DNA of 57,312 nucleotides from Streptomyces sp. MBT65 (GCF_016612545.1 NZ_JAENRY010000079.1:1-57312); one strand, 5' to 3'. Positions 31,827-40,691 are shown, numbered from the stretch's first letter. Translations and numbers: made by a program. Notes: generated by a model not told the origin, from the letters alone.

Positions 31827-32390
31827 CTACGCCCCCGCTGCGGCCTTGCCTCGCGCGGCGATCGCCGACCCGGGCCCGTCGTAGCGGCCCTCCCGCAAAG
31901 CCGCAGCGACAGCCTCCTGCAGCTGCCATACGCCACCACGGCTCTGCGCCATCGTGTGCTCCGCGCCCTCAAGGACGGTCGACAACAGCCACACAGGAGA
32001 GCCGCCCAGAAGGTAGTCCTCCGCCGGCAGCATCCCGCCGCCGCGGTTACGAGCATTCGCCGCTACATGCTGGCTGACACCGAACAGCGCCGCGTACTCC
32101 TGCAGCCCCACCAGCGGCGGCAGCTCACCCTTCTTCATCGGACGGACCGTCGCCTGCTGCTCCTCCTCCAACGCGGCAAGGAGCCCCTCGTCCAACTGCC
32201 GGCCGCGACTGCCCGGCGGCAGCGCGAAGTCGACAGCCAGACCACCGGGCCAGTACGGCTTACCCGAGACGATCACGGCATCCTCGTAGGAGACGATCCC
32301 AGCTGGGATCCACCGGTCGCTGACCGCCGTCGGCGCAACGTTATAGATCTTCGCGAACTCCTTGCGGCCCACGATGAGCGGCTTCGCCAC
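31827..32390 (-). CDS. DNA-binding protein with two helix-turn-helix segments (187 aa)
   Basis: Two MerR/excisionase-like units: residues about 7-28 (VGRKEFAKIYNVAPTAVSDR) and about 93-118 (VGLQEYAALFGVSQHVAANA). Each is followed by a 'wing' with VSGKPYW or LGGSPVW. It lies immediately behind P9 and is not under the family promoters. It is the best candidate in the window for a phage regulator acting near the early promoters, but no operator is known. Confidence 0.68.
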   Translation of the reverse strand: MAKPLIVGRKEFAKIYNVAPTAVSDRWIPAGIVSYEDAVIVSGKPYWPGGLAVDFALPPGSRGRQLDEGLLAALEEEQQATVRPMKKGELPPLVGLQEYAALFGVSQHVAANARNRGGGMLPAEDYLLGGSPVWLLSTVLEGAEHTMAQSRGGVWQLQEAVAAALREGRYDGPGSAIAARGKAAAGA

Positions 32391-32487
32391 GACGGCCTCC
32401 TTCCTGCTGCTCCATCATCCGGGACATAGCAGAATAGCCGCTACGGTGGCGAATCCCGCACGCGAGGGAGCGCCGCCGGTAAGGCGC

Positions 32488-33909
32488 TCACTTGCTCATG
32501 CGTCGCCGTGCGTTCCGTTCCGCCTGCGGTGGCTCATCGCCGTAGAGCGCGGCTATCACCAGGTCGCGCTGCCCGCGGAAAGTGCGAAAGACCTGCTGGC
32601 GTACAAGATCGCTACTGATTCCGGTCGTGCCGATCTGACCTGTCTCGACCAGGCGCGTGAACAGCGTGTTGTCGAGGTATCCGGGCACGTTCTTGTAGCC
32701 GAACCGGACCGCGCCCTGCCGTCCGTCTTTCAGGCGGGCATCCTGACGCAGCGACTCGAACTGGCGCCGGGAGAAGTACATGCCGTAGATCATCTCCGAG
32801 GTGTGCGGTAGTACCGACCTCGGGTGACAGAGCTTGATCCAGCTCGGGTTCGCATCGAGTCGCTGCTCACCACTTCCGTCTGCCACGCTCGCCGCATACC
32901 GGTCCAAGGCCCTCATGCGCCGGAGCTCCTTGGCGAGGTTCCCGTCGCTGTTCGGGTAGTAGAAGCCGCCCTTCTCCGCATCGAGCTTCTTGTACTGAAC
33001 GAGGACCATGCTGTTCCGCGAGACGTTGTAGAAGATGACATCGCACCCCAACAACCGTTCCGCTGTTGCCCGGTTGGCGTTCCCGACGAGCAGCGTTCGG
33101 CCATGCTCGCGGAACTCTCGCCACGCGACGTGATCAGTGGCCTCGCTCAGCCATCCCCGCATCGTGTGCGTGTCATGGGCGATGAGGTGATCCTCCAGCG
33201 CCGGCTGGGCAGCCATCGTCTCCGGACGGCCAGTTTGGTCTTGAGGCTCAGACTGACCCTGGCTTCCCGAAGACGATGACTCTGCGACCAAATCAAGGAA
33301 GAGCGGCGGCATCCTGTCGTCGTAGAGCTCCTCTGCGGGAGGGTCCCACTCGGCCAGATCGAGGGCCCGGAAGCCCGCCATCCGGGCAGATATCAAGGTG
33401 CCGTCGCGCTGCAACGAGACCGCCTGGCCGGCACGCGAGGGGCCGAAGTCCCAGGACGAAATGGCGCCTTCGATCTCGTCGACAGCGTCGCGGACTTCAG
33501 GCCGATGTTCCAGAAGGAGGCGCCGCAACTCTGAGCCCGCGGTCTTGGTCTGCTGCCCCTCTGCAACAAGGTGACGCTGCAGATGTCTCGGCACAGCATC
33601 GAGCAGTTCAGACAACGGCACCGGATGTTGCAAGCGACGGACATGCGAGACCCGCAACTGCTTCACCGAGTCTGCTGCCGTGCGGCCGCGAACGCACTTG
33701 CCTACGTACTTGACCTCGTAGCGCCCGTAGTCGTCTTGGGCCGCAATCAGCGCCAAATGACGTCCCTTGGGGAAGAGTTCTTCCTTGCGTATGAGTGTCC
33801 ACTCGTACTCAAGTCGCCGGGACCGATAGATCTCCTCGAGGGTCCTGACGTCTCCGTACTCGAAGCCTTCGCACTTGATGATCGCGACCATGGCTGCATT
33901 CTGGCTCAA
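32488..33909 (-). CDS. Hypothetical protein with PD-(D/E)XK-like core (473 aa)
   Basis: The first 200 residues are alpha/beta with no clear match. After an acidic Ser/Gln linker (about 205-230) comes a domain with E239, D290 (GCDVIFYNVSRNS) and Q305-x-K307 (VLVQYKKLD), which fits the restriction-endonuclease-like fold (E, D, QxK). It is a plausible nuclease or defence protein. It sits among host-like genes between the early and lysis regions, a usual place for accessory genes. Function is inference. Confidence 0.6.
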   Translation of the reverse strand: MSQNAAMVAIIKCEGFEYGDVRTLEEIYRSRRLEYEWTLIRKEELFPKGRHLALIAAQDDYGRYEVKYVGKCVRGRTAADSVKQLRVSHVRRLQHPVPLSELLDAVPRHLQRHLVAEGQQTKTAGSELRRLLLEHRPEVRDAVDEIEGAISSWDFGPSRAGQAVSLQRDGTLISARMAGFRALDLAEWDPPAEELYDDRMPPLFLDLVAESSSSGSQGQSEPQDQTGRPETMAAQPALEDHLIAHDTHTMRGWLSEATDHVAWREFREHGRTLLVGNANRATAERLLGCDVIFYNVSRNSMVLVQYKKLDAEKGGFYYPNSDGNLAKELRRMRALDRYAASVADGSGEQRLDANPSWIKLCHPRSVLPHTSEMIYGMYFSRRQFESLRQDARLKDGRQGAVRFGYKNVPGYLDNTLFTRLVETGQIGTTGISSDLVRQQVFRTFRGQRDLVIAALYGDEPPQAERNARRRMSK

Positions 33910-33966
33910 CCCGCCTACTGGCAGGTCGGTTTCACCCAGCGCGGGTTGCCTCTCCCGTGCCTCTGG

Positions 33967-34428
33967 TCATCCTGCGCTCCTGGCAGTCAGCGGACAGAGG
34001 TCGCCAGACGGCACCCGATCCTGCGAGTGCGGACCCAGCTCGAACCAGGTCGTCTTGCCCGCCGGCTCGCGATAGCTACCCCAAGCAGCCGCCAGGACGT
34101 CCACGAGGAACAGGCCGCGCCCGTGTTCGTCGTTCGTCGGCGGGACCTTGGCCTCCACGTCTCGTGTGTCGGTGTCCGTTACCTCCACGCGGATCCGTCG
34201 GCCCGTCCACCGAATGCACACCACGCAAGGTGCCATCGTGTGCACCACAGCATTGGTGATCAGCTCGGCGGTGAGCAACTCGAGGTCGTCCAGTGACGGG
34301 GCCTGCTGCCCTAGGTCCAGGCTCTCCACTCCCTCGCGCACGAGGCGACGCGCTGGCCCCACAGCCTGAGTGTCGGCAGCGACCTTGAACGCGAAGGGCA
34401 ACTTGCGGAGCGTGAGGCACAGCGTCAT
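33967..34428 (-). CDS. HATPase anti-sigma-like ATP-binding protein (RsbW type)
   Basis: 153 aa, ATG 34428 with GAGGAGG. Motifs of the GHKL fold: N-box ELITNAVVHT, VTDTDTR (the DxGxG-like box) and HGRGLFLVDVLAAAWG (G2 box), then GKTTWFEL. These single-domain proteins are very abundant in Streptomyces and act as anti-sigma-like or signalling kinases. Probably acquired from the host; role in the phage unknown. Confidence 0.85.
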   Translation of the reverse strand: MTLCLTLRKLPFAFKVAADTQAVGPARRLVREGVESLDLGQQAPSLDDLELLTAELITNAVVHTMAPCVVCIRWTGRRIRVEVTDTDTRDVEAKVPPTNDEHGRGLFLVDVLAAAWGSYREPAGKTTWFELGPHSQDRVPSGDLCPLTARSAG

Positions 34429-34609
34429 GAGACCTCCTCGGAGTGGCCGCGGCCTCCTTGGCGTCGGGCCGCACGGGCTCCGTGACCGGCCGAGTGTGGT
34501 CAGCCGGTGGCGGGACCTCAATCTGGCAGCCTGGGAGAGGACCTACCATTTCGTCGGTGATATCACTGCCGTGATCCACGACAGGTTGGGACGGCCGGGC
34601 CATGTGTGA

Positions 34610-35209
34610 TTACTCGCGTGCAGTGAGCCATGCCCCCAGTGCAGCCACCACGGACGTGCCGCGCCACTGTGCGAATACCCGTTCCTGCTCGGCGAGCGGC
34701 ATGGCCGCGAGCGTGGTGGTGGAGCCTTCCGGGATGAAGATCGACCACAGGTCCGACCACGAGCGAGGACCCTCTCCACGGTCTGGGGCTGCAGCGATGG
34801 TTCCGGGGGTGCGGGTGTCGTCGCCGAAGGTGTGCAGTTCCCCTTCCACGTCCGCGTACACGGCGGCGCTGGCGAAGCGGCAGACCCGGTGCTTCGTGAG
34901 ATCGGCGAGATGCACGATGCCCTCGGGCCCGAACGCTTCCAGGGCGTGCTTCACCATGGGGCCCGGCCAACCGTTGAACTCGTCGATGGCGAACCCTGAG
35001 TCCTCCACGAAGAGCGGCCGCCGAAGGATCTCGAAGGCTTGGCGGGCCTTGTGCTGCGCGATCTCGGCGGCGGAAGTCGCCTGGATCTCGTCGAGGTCCA
35101 GGGGTATCTGTGTGACCTCGATGCCCCAGGGGGCGAGATGCTCCTGCGCGGTACGGAACTTCCCCGAGTTCCCCGTGCACATCACAACCGTGAGACCAGA
35201 CACAGGCAC
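34610..35209 (-). CDS. Ham1/RdgB-like NTP pyrophosphatase
   Basis: 199 aa. The N-terminus TGNSGKFRTAQEHL, then IQATSAAEIAQHKARQA, EDSGF and NGWPGPMVK are the conserved blocks of ITPase/Maf-like non-canonical purine NTP pyrophosphatases. Such enzymes hydrolyse dITP/XTP to the monophosphate. In a phage it could clean or bias nucleotide pools. Start GTG 35209 (another GTG two codons later). Next to a flavoprotein gene, possibly a small metabolic pair. Confidence 0.8.
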   Translation of the reverse strand: MPVSGLTVVMCTGNSGKFRTAQEHLAPWGIEVTQIPLDLDEIQATSAAEIAQHKARQAFEILRRPLFVEDSGFAIDEFNGWPGPMVKHALEAFGPEGIVHLADLTKHRVCRFASAAVYADVEGELHTFGDDTRTPGTIAAAPDRGEGPRSWSDLWSIFIPEGSTTTLAAMPLAEQERVFAQWRGTSVVAALGAWLTARE

Positions 35210-35247
35210 AGCAGCCCTCTCTGTCGAAATGGCACTGACGAACGGAC

Positions 35248-35769
35248 TCAGGCAGAGCCGGCGCCTGTGCCGAGGCTCGCCCGGATCAGCGTGAGTCGCT
35301 CACGCACGGCCACCCAAGGGAACGACTCAGCCTGATCCGCAGGCAGCACGTGGATACCCCACTGGTCCAAAGTCCGCATCGCGCCCGCATACACCGGATG
35401 GCTTTTCAAGCTGGCGTTGGCCCAGGGCACGACAACAACTGGGCGCCCGGCCCCGATTGCTTCGGCAGCGACGGCCAGGGCGAGAGTGTCCGCCGCTCCG
35501 GCAGCGAGCTTCGTGACGGTGTTGAACGTCGCCGGTGCCACGACCACGACGTGGGCCTGCGGCAGTTCCACAGGAGCGTCGGGCTCGAAGTCCCAGTGCA
35601 CCGCGTGCCCTGACTGTTCTACGGCACGAAGGGGATCAAGGAAGCGACGACCGACAGGGCTGGGAACGATGTACGGCTCCCAGCCCTCTCCGCGAAGGCC
35701 AGCTGCGAAGTCCGGCAGGTCGCTGGTCGGTCGCGAGCCGCATCCAACGAGATGAACTACAGGGTGCAC
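35248..35769 (-). CDS. Flavoprotein, PPC-decarboxylase-like (Dfp/HFCD fold)
   Basis: 173 aa. VVVAPATFNTVTKLAAGAAD with following AVAAEAIGAGRPVVVVPWAN matches the FMN-binding HFCD family (phosphopantothenoylcysteine decarboxylase, lantibiotic decarboxylases). The substrate is not evident. It ends 39 bp upstream of the ITPase-like gene; probably co-transcribed accessory metabolism genes from a host. Confidence 0.8.
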   Translation of the reverse strand: MHPVVHLVGCGSRPTSDLPDFAAGLRGEGWEPYIVPSPVGRRFLDPLRAVEQSGHAVHWDFEPDAPVELPQAHVVVVAPATFNTVTKLAAGAADTLALAVAAEAIGAGRPVVVVPWANASLKSHPVYAGAMRTLDQWGIHVLPADQAESFPWVAVRERLTLIRASLGTGAGSA

Positions 35770-35933
35770 AGCAGGGCCTCTTCCCGGAGGAGCCGATCAT
35801 GCCACCGCCGGACGGCAGCCGAAGGCTGCTTGCCCGAACCGGGCGTGCGGCTGTGCAATGGGGTGCTGTCGACGATGGTGGAATGCGCAGTGAACCCCGC
35901 AAGCAGCGGGGGTCACCAACTATTCGGCAAGTA

Positions 35934-36275
35934 TCAGCGAGCCTTTTCGTAAGCCTCACGGACGGCGGCCGGAACACGACCGCGGTCGTTTACCTCGATG
36001 TTGTTGTCCTTCGCCCAAGCCCGGATTGCCGACGAGTCAGCCCCGCTGTCAGGCGATGCCTTGGACTTTCCCTTCGCCCTCGCTGCGCCGCGAATCCTGC
36101 GAGCGCCATCAGCTTGGAGATAGGGGTTCAAGATCTCCAGGAGCTTCTCGTAGTTCTCATCCGTGAGGTCGATCTCGACGCCAGCCCCGTCGATGAGGAT
36201 GCTGTGTGTGGCGATGTCCGACGCTTCCTCGCCAGTCAAATCGTCGACATATGTTGTGACTACCTTCTGGGCCAT
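35934..36275 (-). CDS. lsr2: Lsr2 nucleoid-associated protein
   Basis: 113 aa. Starts MAQKVVTTYVDDLTGEEASD, has the beta-rich dimerisation domain (VEIDLTDENYEKLLEIL), a basic linker and the C-terminal DNA-binding domain IRAWAKDNNIEVNDRGRVP with the AT-hook-like RGR at 98-100. Lsr2 is the actinobacterial H-NS counterpart that silences AT-rich foreign DNA. A phage copy could protect or silence phage cargo genes, or interfere with host silencing. Confidence 0.93.
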   Translation of the reverse strand: MAQKVVTTYVDDLTGEEASDIATHSILIDGAGVEIDLTDENYEKLLEILNPYLQADGARRIRGAARAKGKSKASPDSGADSSAIRAWAKDNNIEVNDRGRVPAAVREAYEKAR

Positions 36276-36382
36276 GAGGGCGATCGTAGGACACGTTCAG
36301 GCAGATCCGGCAATCGCAAGCCGCCGGTCTCCGGCGCTGCTATCTCTCCGTCCTGTCACCAAGGCATCGAGGCGCTCAGGCT

Positions 36383-36598
36383 TCAGCCCTTGTCGGCGTA
36401 AGGAGGGTCGAGCAGTAGAGCTTGGTGGGTCTTTCGATCCTCGACGCGCTGAATGGCTTCGCCGGTGCCAAGGACGGCGGCGACCAGGGCGAGGATCAGT
36501 CCGGTCGGCAGGTCCTGAACGTAGTAGGCGATCAGGGACAGGGCCGCGGCGGCGATGGCGTACAGGCGGGTGCTGTGGGCGTGAATGAAGTCGATCAA
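36383..36598 (-). CDS. Putative holin (two transmembrane segments, 71 aa)
   Basis: TTG 36598 is the best start; it lies 6 bp beyond the endolysin stop, without overlap, and the ribosome-binding site is weak. Two hydrophobic segments (LYAIAAAALSLIAYYV and LPTGLILALVAAVLGTG) with a short polar turn and a charged C-terminus fit a class II holin, which makes the membrane lesion releasing the endolysin. Position beside the endolysin supports this. Confidence 0.75.
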   Translation of the reverse strand: MIDFIHAHSTRLYAIAAAALSLIAYYVQDLPTGLILALVAAVLGTGEAIQRVEDRKTHQALLLDPPYADKG

Positions 36599-36603
36599 GG
36601 TGA

Positions 36604-37659
36604 TCAGTTCCCGTATGCGAGTCGGTGCAGGAGGTCCCAGCCGCGGCGTCCGATCGAAGGATCGTTGGGGCGGCCGGTGGTGAAGAGGTTGTGCTTGCGG
36701 TTGAAGCCGGCCACAGCCTTCTGGGTCTGCGGACCGTAGTTGTCGGAGAGCGGCACCGAGCGGTCGAGCCAGCCGGTGTCCTTCAGCGCCTGCTGAAGGC
36801 CCTTCGCAGACGGTGACGAGCGGCCCGGAGCAAGACCGTTCGGAAACGGAGGCGGCGTGTGCGTCCCACCGGCGGGTTTCCCGGGGAGCGTGAGCCTCTG
36901 CCCAGCCTTGATGACGTACGGGGCCGTGATCTTGTTGGTCTGGGCAAGGTGCTCCCAGCTGATACCGAGCTTCTTCGAGATGCTGGAGAGCGTGTCGCCG
37001 CTCTTGACGGCGTACGTTGCTGCCCCGCCATCCTTCGATCCCGTACCTGAACTGCCGCCGGAGGGCTTCGACTTCAGGCGCGCGGCGACCTGGCCGCGGA
37101 GCCAGTCCATGGTGAAGCCCTTGGGGTCGACCTTTCCGGGCTGCCATTCCTTGTGCCCGATCACGCTCGCCGAGCCCCAGCCATGCGCGCGGCAGAGGGC
37201 GGCCGAGACTCGCTCGATCGCCTCCAACTGGGCTGCAGGCCAGGGGTCATGACCGTCGCCGAGGTTCTCGCACTCGAAGCCGTAGAACGACGTGTTGCCG
37301 TCGGTGTCGGCCTGGTTCGGTGAAGGAAGGGGTCGCTCTGCGGTGACCGCACGGAGCACGTCTCCGTCACCACGGCCGGCGTGGTTGGCGCGGCCGTTCC
37401 CGACTAGATGGACCGTGCCGTCCTTTGCGATCACGCCATGACAGAGCGGGCCTGGCAGCCCCGAGTAGCCGCGCTCGCAGATGCTGACGGTGTTGCTCGT
37501 GCCGGACGTCACCGTGTGGTGGATCATCACGCCACGGACAGGCCCCCAGGGGCCCTTGTGGTTTCGATTGTGGGACCGCCAGCCAGAACGCTCGACGACA
37601 CGTACGCCTTCAGCGTGCAGTGCCGCGACCAGCCGGTCAGGAGTAAGAGGTGTTGCCAA
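36604..37659 (-). CDS. Endolysin: amidase, LysM and peptidoglycan-binding domains
   Basis: 351 aa, TTG start. Residues about 35-190 are an N-acetylmuramoyl-L-alanine amidase (Amidase_2) with zinc ligands H47/H48 (VMIHHTV), H169 (GHKEW) and D178. LysM at about 214-258 (TYAVKSGDTLSSISKKLGIS) is followed by a C-terminal peptidoglycan-binding-1 domain (YGPQTQKAVAGFNRKHNLFT). It cuts the stem peptide from the glycan during lysis. No signal peptide, so it depends on the adjacent holin. Confidence 0.93.
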   Translation of the reverse strand: MATPLTPDRLVAALHAEGVRVVERSGWRSHNRNHKGPWGPVRGVMIHHTVTSGTSNTVSICERGYSGLPGPLCHGVIAKDGTVHLVGNGRANHAGRGDGDVLRAVTAERPLPSPNQADTDGNTSFYGFECENLGDGHDPWPAAQLEAIERVSAALCRAHGWGSASVIGHKEWQPGKVDPKGFTMDWLRGQVAARLKSKPSGGSSGTGSKDGGAATYAVKSGDTLSSISKKLGISWEHLAQTNKITAPYVIKAGQRLTLPGKPAGGTHTPPPFPNGLAPGRSSPSAKGLQQALKDTGWLDRSVPLSDNYGPQTQKAVAGFNRKHNLFTTGRPNDPSIGRRGWDLLHRLAYGN

Positions 37660-37716
37660 CTCGGCGCTCGAATCTCCCCGCGCCCGAACTTGATGTTGAA
37701 CCTGCTCGCCCTTGGC

Positions 37717-38127
37717 TTACGGTGATGTCCCGCGCGAGACGATCCACAGCTGCAAGGCCATGAGGAGTAGCGGGGCCACGAAGGAAGAGATCACCAGGCG
37801 CCTCGTTGCCGCAGCCTGCGTCTGGTCCTCCCGGCGCTGCTGCTCAGCCCGCTCCAGACTCTGGTCGTGCTCACCGCGCAGCCCGGAGAGCCCTGCCTCG
37901 ACTTGGCTGATGCGCTGATCGACCGCCCGCTGATCAGCCCGGTACACATCCTGCGTGACGACCTGATCGAGGCGCGCGGCGAGCTGGGCGAGGTCGCCGC
38001 GAAGATCCTCGCGCAGCTGCGAGACAGCACGGTGCAGCTCCCACAGCGTGGGCTCGGCGCTCGGCGGCACGGACACCGCAATCACTCCTGGCGGCCCCGT
38101 GCCCTGCTTTGATCGTACGGGGCCCAA
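37717..38127 (-). CDS. Coiled-coil membrane protein of the lysis region (up to 136 aa)
   Basis: Residues about 25-105 are a charged coiled coil (LHRAVSQLREDLRGDLAQLA). One transmembrane segment ends the protein (LVISSFVAPLLLMALQLWIV). This soluble-helix plus C-terminal anchor layout is common next to actinophage endolysins and may tune holin activity. The start is uncertain (several GTG codons near residues 15-18). Confidence 0.65.
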   Translation of the reverse strand: MGPVRSKQGTGPPGVIAVSVPPSAEPTLWELHRAVSQLREDLRGDLAQLAARLDQVVTQDVYRADQRAVDQRISQVEAGLSGLRGEHDQSLERAEQQRREDQTQAAATRRLVISSFVAPLLLMALQLWIVSRGTSP

Positions 38128-38236
38128 GAATCCCGGAGAATCGCAAGCATGGCCGCATCCATCAACGTCAGCACCGAGATCTCCGTGATCGACTTCGAGG
38201 GAAGCGGCTATCGCTGATCTCCGCAGAATCTATGGT

Positions 38237-38584
38237 GTGCCCGTGACCCTGCCTCCAGAAATAGACATGTGCGACGGATGCCGAGACCTCGCTGGTGCTT
38301 GGTGGCAACACGGCATCGCCGATGGCAAGAGCAAGTTCGGGCTGCAGGAATTCGAGTTCTACGAACATCTGAAGGACGAGCACCCGACATTGAGGCTGGC
38401 CAGCCTGGAGGGGTGCAACACCTGCAAGGAAGCTGTGGCGATGGCGCAGTTCGTGCTGCCCGACATGGCCATGTACCGGAAGAACGGGGACTACGTGGAC
38501 CCGGCGGAGCTCCACTTCGTGCGGCACCTACTGGAGCGGACGGCAGAGTTGTCCGGGAAGGATGTCGGGTGGGCCGCTGACTAG
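38237..38584 (+). CDS. Hypothetical protein (115 aa), plus strand
   Basis: Begins PVTLPPEIDMCDGCRDLAGA, with a second Cys pair (GCNTCKEA): two CxxC motifs, probably one zinc site. The tail is helical. It is one of few plus-strand genes and stands alone between minus-strand lysis and tail genes, which is typical of a lysogeny-expressed moron. GTG start; weak ribosome-binding site. Function unknown. Confidence 0.6.
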   Translation: MPVTLPPEIDMCDGCRDLAGAWWQHGIADGKSKFGLQEFEFYEHLKDEHPTLRLASLEGCNTCKEAVAMAQFVLPDMAMYRKNGDYVDPAELHFVRHLLERTAELSGKDVGWAAD

Positions 38585-38659
38585 CAGACGGCCCCGTGAC
38601 GGTAATGCCAGGTAGTCAGTGCGGAACCCCGCCCTGACATTCCATGGGCTCGCTGGACG

Positions 38660-39124
38660 TCACCCGCGCGCGAGAGCGTCGGAGGAGGAGCCCAGGGCGC
38701 TGCGGGCGGAGGTGAGGAACGCAGTCCTCGCATGCTCCACCTCGCTGGACGAGTGCCCGTGGTCGCGCTGCGCGAGCGCGGCAAGATGCTGTGCAGTCTC
38801 GACAACGTCGGAGGGTCCGACCAACACCAAGACGTCGAGGGCACTGCTTACAGCCCTTCGTTCCTCCAGCGTTGATGCGCCAGTCGGACCGGCCATGCCC
38901 AGTGCAGCGTCAACGCGTACGAGGAACTCGAGGTAGGCCGGACGGCGCACTTCCCGCTGCTCCTGGTCACGAGCGGCGTTACTGACCATCATCAGGATGT
39001 CGGACGCAAGCGGCTGCGCCTCAGCTGTCGCCTTGAGCCTCATGGGCCTGGTGAACCAGGCAACAGGCAGACCGCCCGCTACCGCTGAACCCGCAGCGAT
39101 GAGTGCAATCCCCCAAGGACTCAT
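38660..39124 (-). CDS. Hypothetical membrane-anchored protein (154 aa)
   Basis: ATG 39124. An N-terminal transmembrane segment (WGIALIAAGSAVAGGLPVAW) is followed by a helical soluble part (AVSSALDVLVLVGPSDVVET). The likely topology is an N-terminal anchor with a cytoplasmic domain. Family not recognised. The 215 bp between it and the GH6 gene hold no convincing gene. Confidence 0.6.
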   Translation of the reverse strand: MSPWGIALIAAGSAVAGGLPVAWFTRPMRLKATAEAQPLASDILMMVSNAARDQEQREVRRPAYLEFLVRVDAALGMAGPTGASTLEERRAVSSALDVLVLVGPSDVVETAQHLAALAQRDHGHSSSEVEHARTAFLTSARSALGSSSDALARG

Positions 39125-39339
39125 GGCGTAATCCTGCCAGAACGCGGCGTCCAGCGGAGGTGATCGCCGCCACCGACCACCGACTACGTCTTGACCCGCG
39201 ACCGGAATGCGACGAGACAGGGTGCTCGCTCCATCCCGTGTGGCATCGGCCGGGCCAGCGCCACGACTGAGGAGGTGTCACCTCGTCGGCGGACTGGCTC
39301 TGGGGAACCTGAGGTGCTCCCACGTCCCTCTCCGATGGT

Positions 39340-40671
39340 CTATAGGCCGTCGATGAGACTCTCCGCGAGGAACGGCGAGAAGGTGCCCGCGGGAACGTCT
39401 GGGGTCATGCCGCACATGCCGTCGGAGTCGCCGGGAACCTTGACCCACAGCAGGTAGTCGGCGCCGCCGACACCGATCGAGGACGGCACACCGAGACGCC
39501 GTCCAGCCGGATTGCAGTACTCGACGTGCTGTCCGATCTTGTCCATCGCCCCGTTCCCGTTGCGGGAGGTATCGATGACGAACCGTGCACTGGGAACCCC
39601 GAGACCGGCGAGAGCACGAGCAACCTGATGCCCGTACGTGCAGGAGACGTCCGTGGAGTCGTAGTTCGCCACCCCGATTGCGAAGCCCGCTGTGCGGGCT
39701 ACCCCCGCTGCGGCGATCCGGGCCGCCATCTCGTCGGCCCGGATCCAAGTGGCATTGCCGCCATCGAGATAAGACCGCACCAGTGGGCGAGAGGACAGGG
39801 CGTCCGCAGCGTAGGTGACCAGCTGCGTGCGCTCAGTGCGCATCGCCTCCGTCGGGAGGCTGCCGATCTGGCTGAGCGAGTCAGGTTCCACGATCACGAG
39901 AGCAGGCCGGTCGCCGATGCCGGCAACGAAGCCGTCAACCCAAGCCCGGTACTCCTCCGGTGACTTGGCGCCGCCGCTGGAGTGGCCGCCATTGTCCCGG
40001 TTGAACATGTTGTACGCCGTCAGGATGGGCAGCCGCCCCACAGCGGCGGCCGCAGTCACATAAGCGTCGACATCGCCTTGAACGTCCTTGTTCCAGTCGC
40101 CGAACCACTTCGCGGCAGGACGCCGCACCAGGGCCTGAGTGATCTTCGCCGACCGCGGATCGTTCGGGTTGGCGGCCACCCACTTCGCGGCGTTGGAGTC
40201 CGGATCAACGTAGAAGCCCTCACGGGCCGTGGACGAGGTGAGCCGCACGTCGCTGAGGTGCACGGTGACCGCTGTTCCCTGGCCGAACTGGAAACTCACC
40301 TGCCCGGCCGTGGTGTCGATTCTCGAGGTGAAGGAGAACACGACATGAGTGTCGACCGCGGGCAGTATCACGGTCTTGTCCAGGGCAGCGGTCCACGGGT
40401 CTGTGCCGAGCCCGACCTGGGCCCGGAGGGTGGTTCCGGACTGGCTGGCGCGGGCGGTGAAACTCAGCGTGTAGGTACAGCCGGACCGCAGGATGATGTT
40501 GTCCTGCCCGAAGGGGGCATCCCAGAGATTGGCGGCATCAGTGGTGGCGGTGGCCTCCAGGCCGTCGCCGGGCGCGGCAAGGGTGACCATGGCCGGGTCG
40601 CCGGACCACCAGCCGGTGGTGCCGTCGGTGAAGGTGCCGTTGATGACGAGGTCTCCGTACAGTGCGGCCAC
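39340..40671 (-). CDS. GH6 cellulase-fold tail protein with N-terminal beta-sandwich
   Basis: 443 aa, GTG 40671 with AAGGAG upstream. Residues 1-145 form a CBM4/9-like carbohydrate-binding sandwich. Residues about 150-443 are a glycoside hydrolase family 6 domain with an intact active site: D226 (AYNMFNRD), VEPDS at 261-265 (D264), FVIDTSRNGNG (364-374) and WVKVPGDSDG (409-418). GH6 enzymes cut beta-1,4-glucan. Placed directly after the tail-fibre gene, it is probably a virion-associated depolymerase against a glucan or similar host surface polymer. Confidence 0.88.
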   Translation of the reverse strand: MAALYGDLVINGTFTDGTTGWWSGDPAMVTLAAPGDGLEATATTDAANLWDAPFGQDNIILRSGCTYTLSFTARASQSGTTLRAQVGLGTDPWTAALDKTVILPAVDTHVVFSFTSRIDTTAGQVSFQFGQGTAVTVHLSDVRLTSSTAREGFYVDPDSNAAKWVAANPNDPRSAKITQALVRRPAAKWFGDWNKDVQGDVDAYVTAAAAVGRLPILTAYNMFNRDNGGHSSGGAKSPEEYRAWVDGFVAGIGDRPALVIVEPDSLSQIGSLPTEAMRTERTQLVTYAADALSSRPLVRSYLDGGNATWIRADEMAARIAAAGVARTAGFAIGVANYDSTDVSCTYGHQVARALAGLGVPSARFVIDTSRNGNGAMDKIGQHVEYCNPAGRRLGVPSSIGVGGADYLLWVKVPGDSDGMCGMTPDVPAGTFSPFLAESLIDGL

Positions 40672-40691
40672 GAGTAGCTCTGCTCCTTGGG

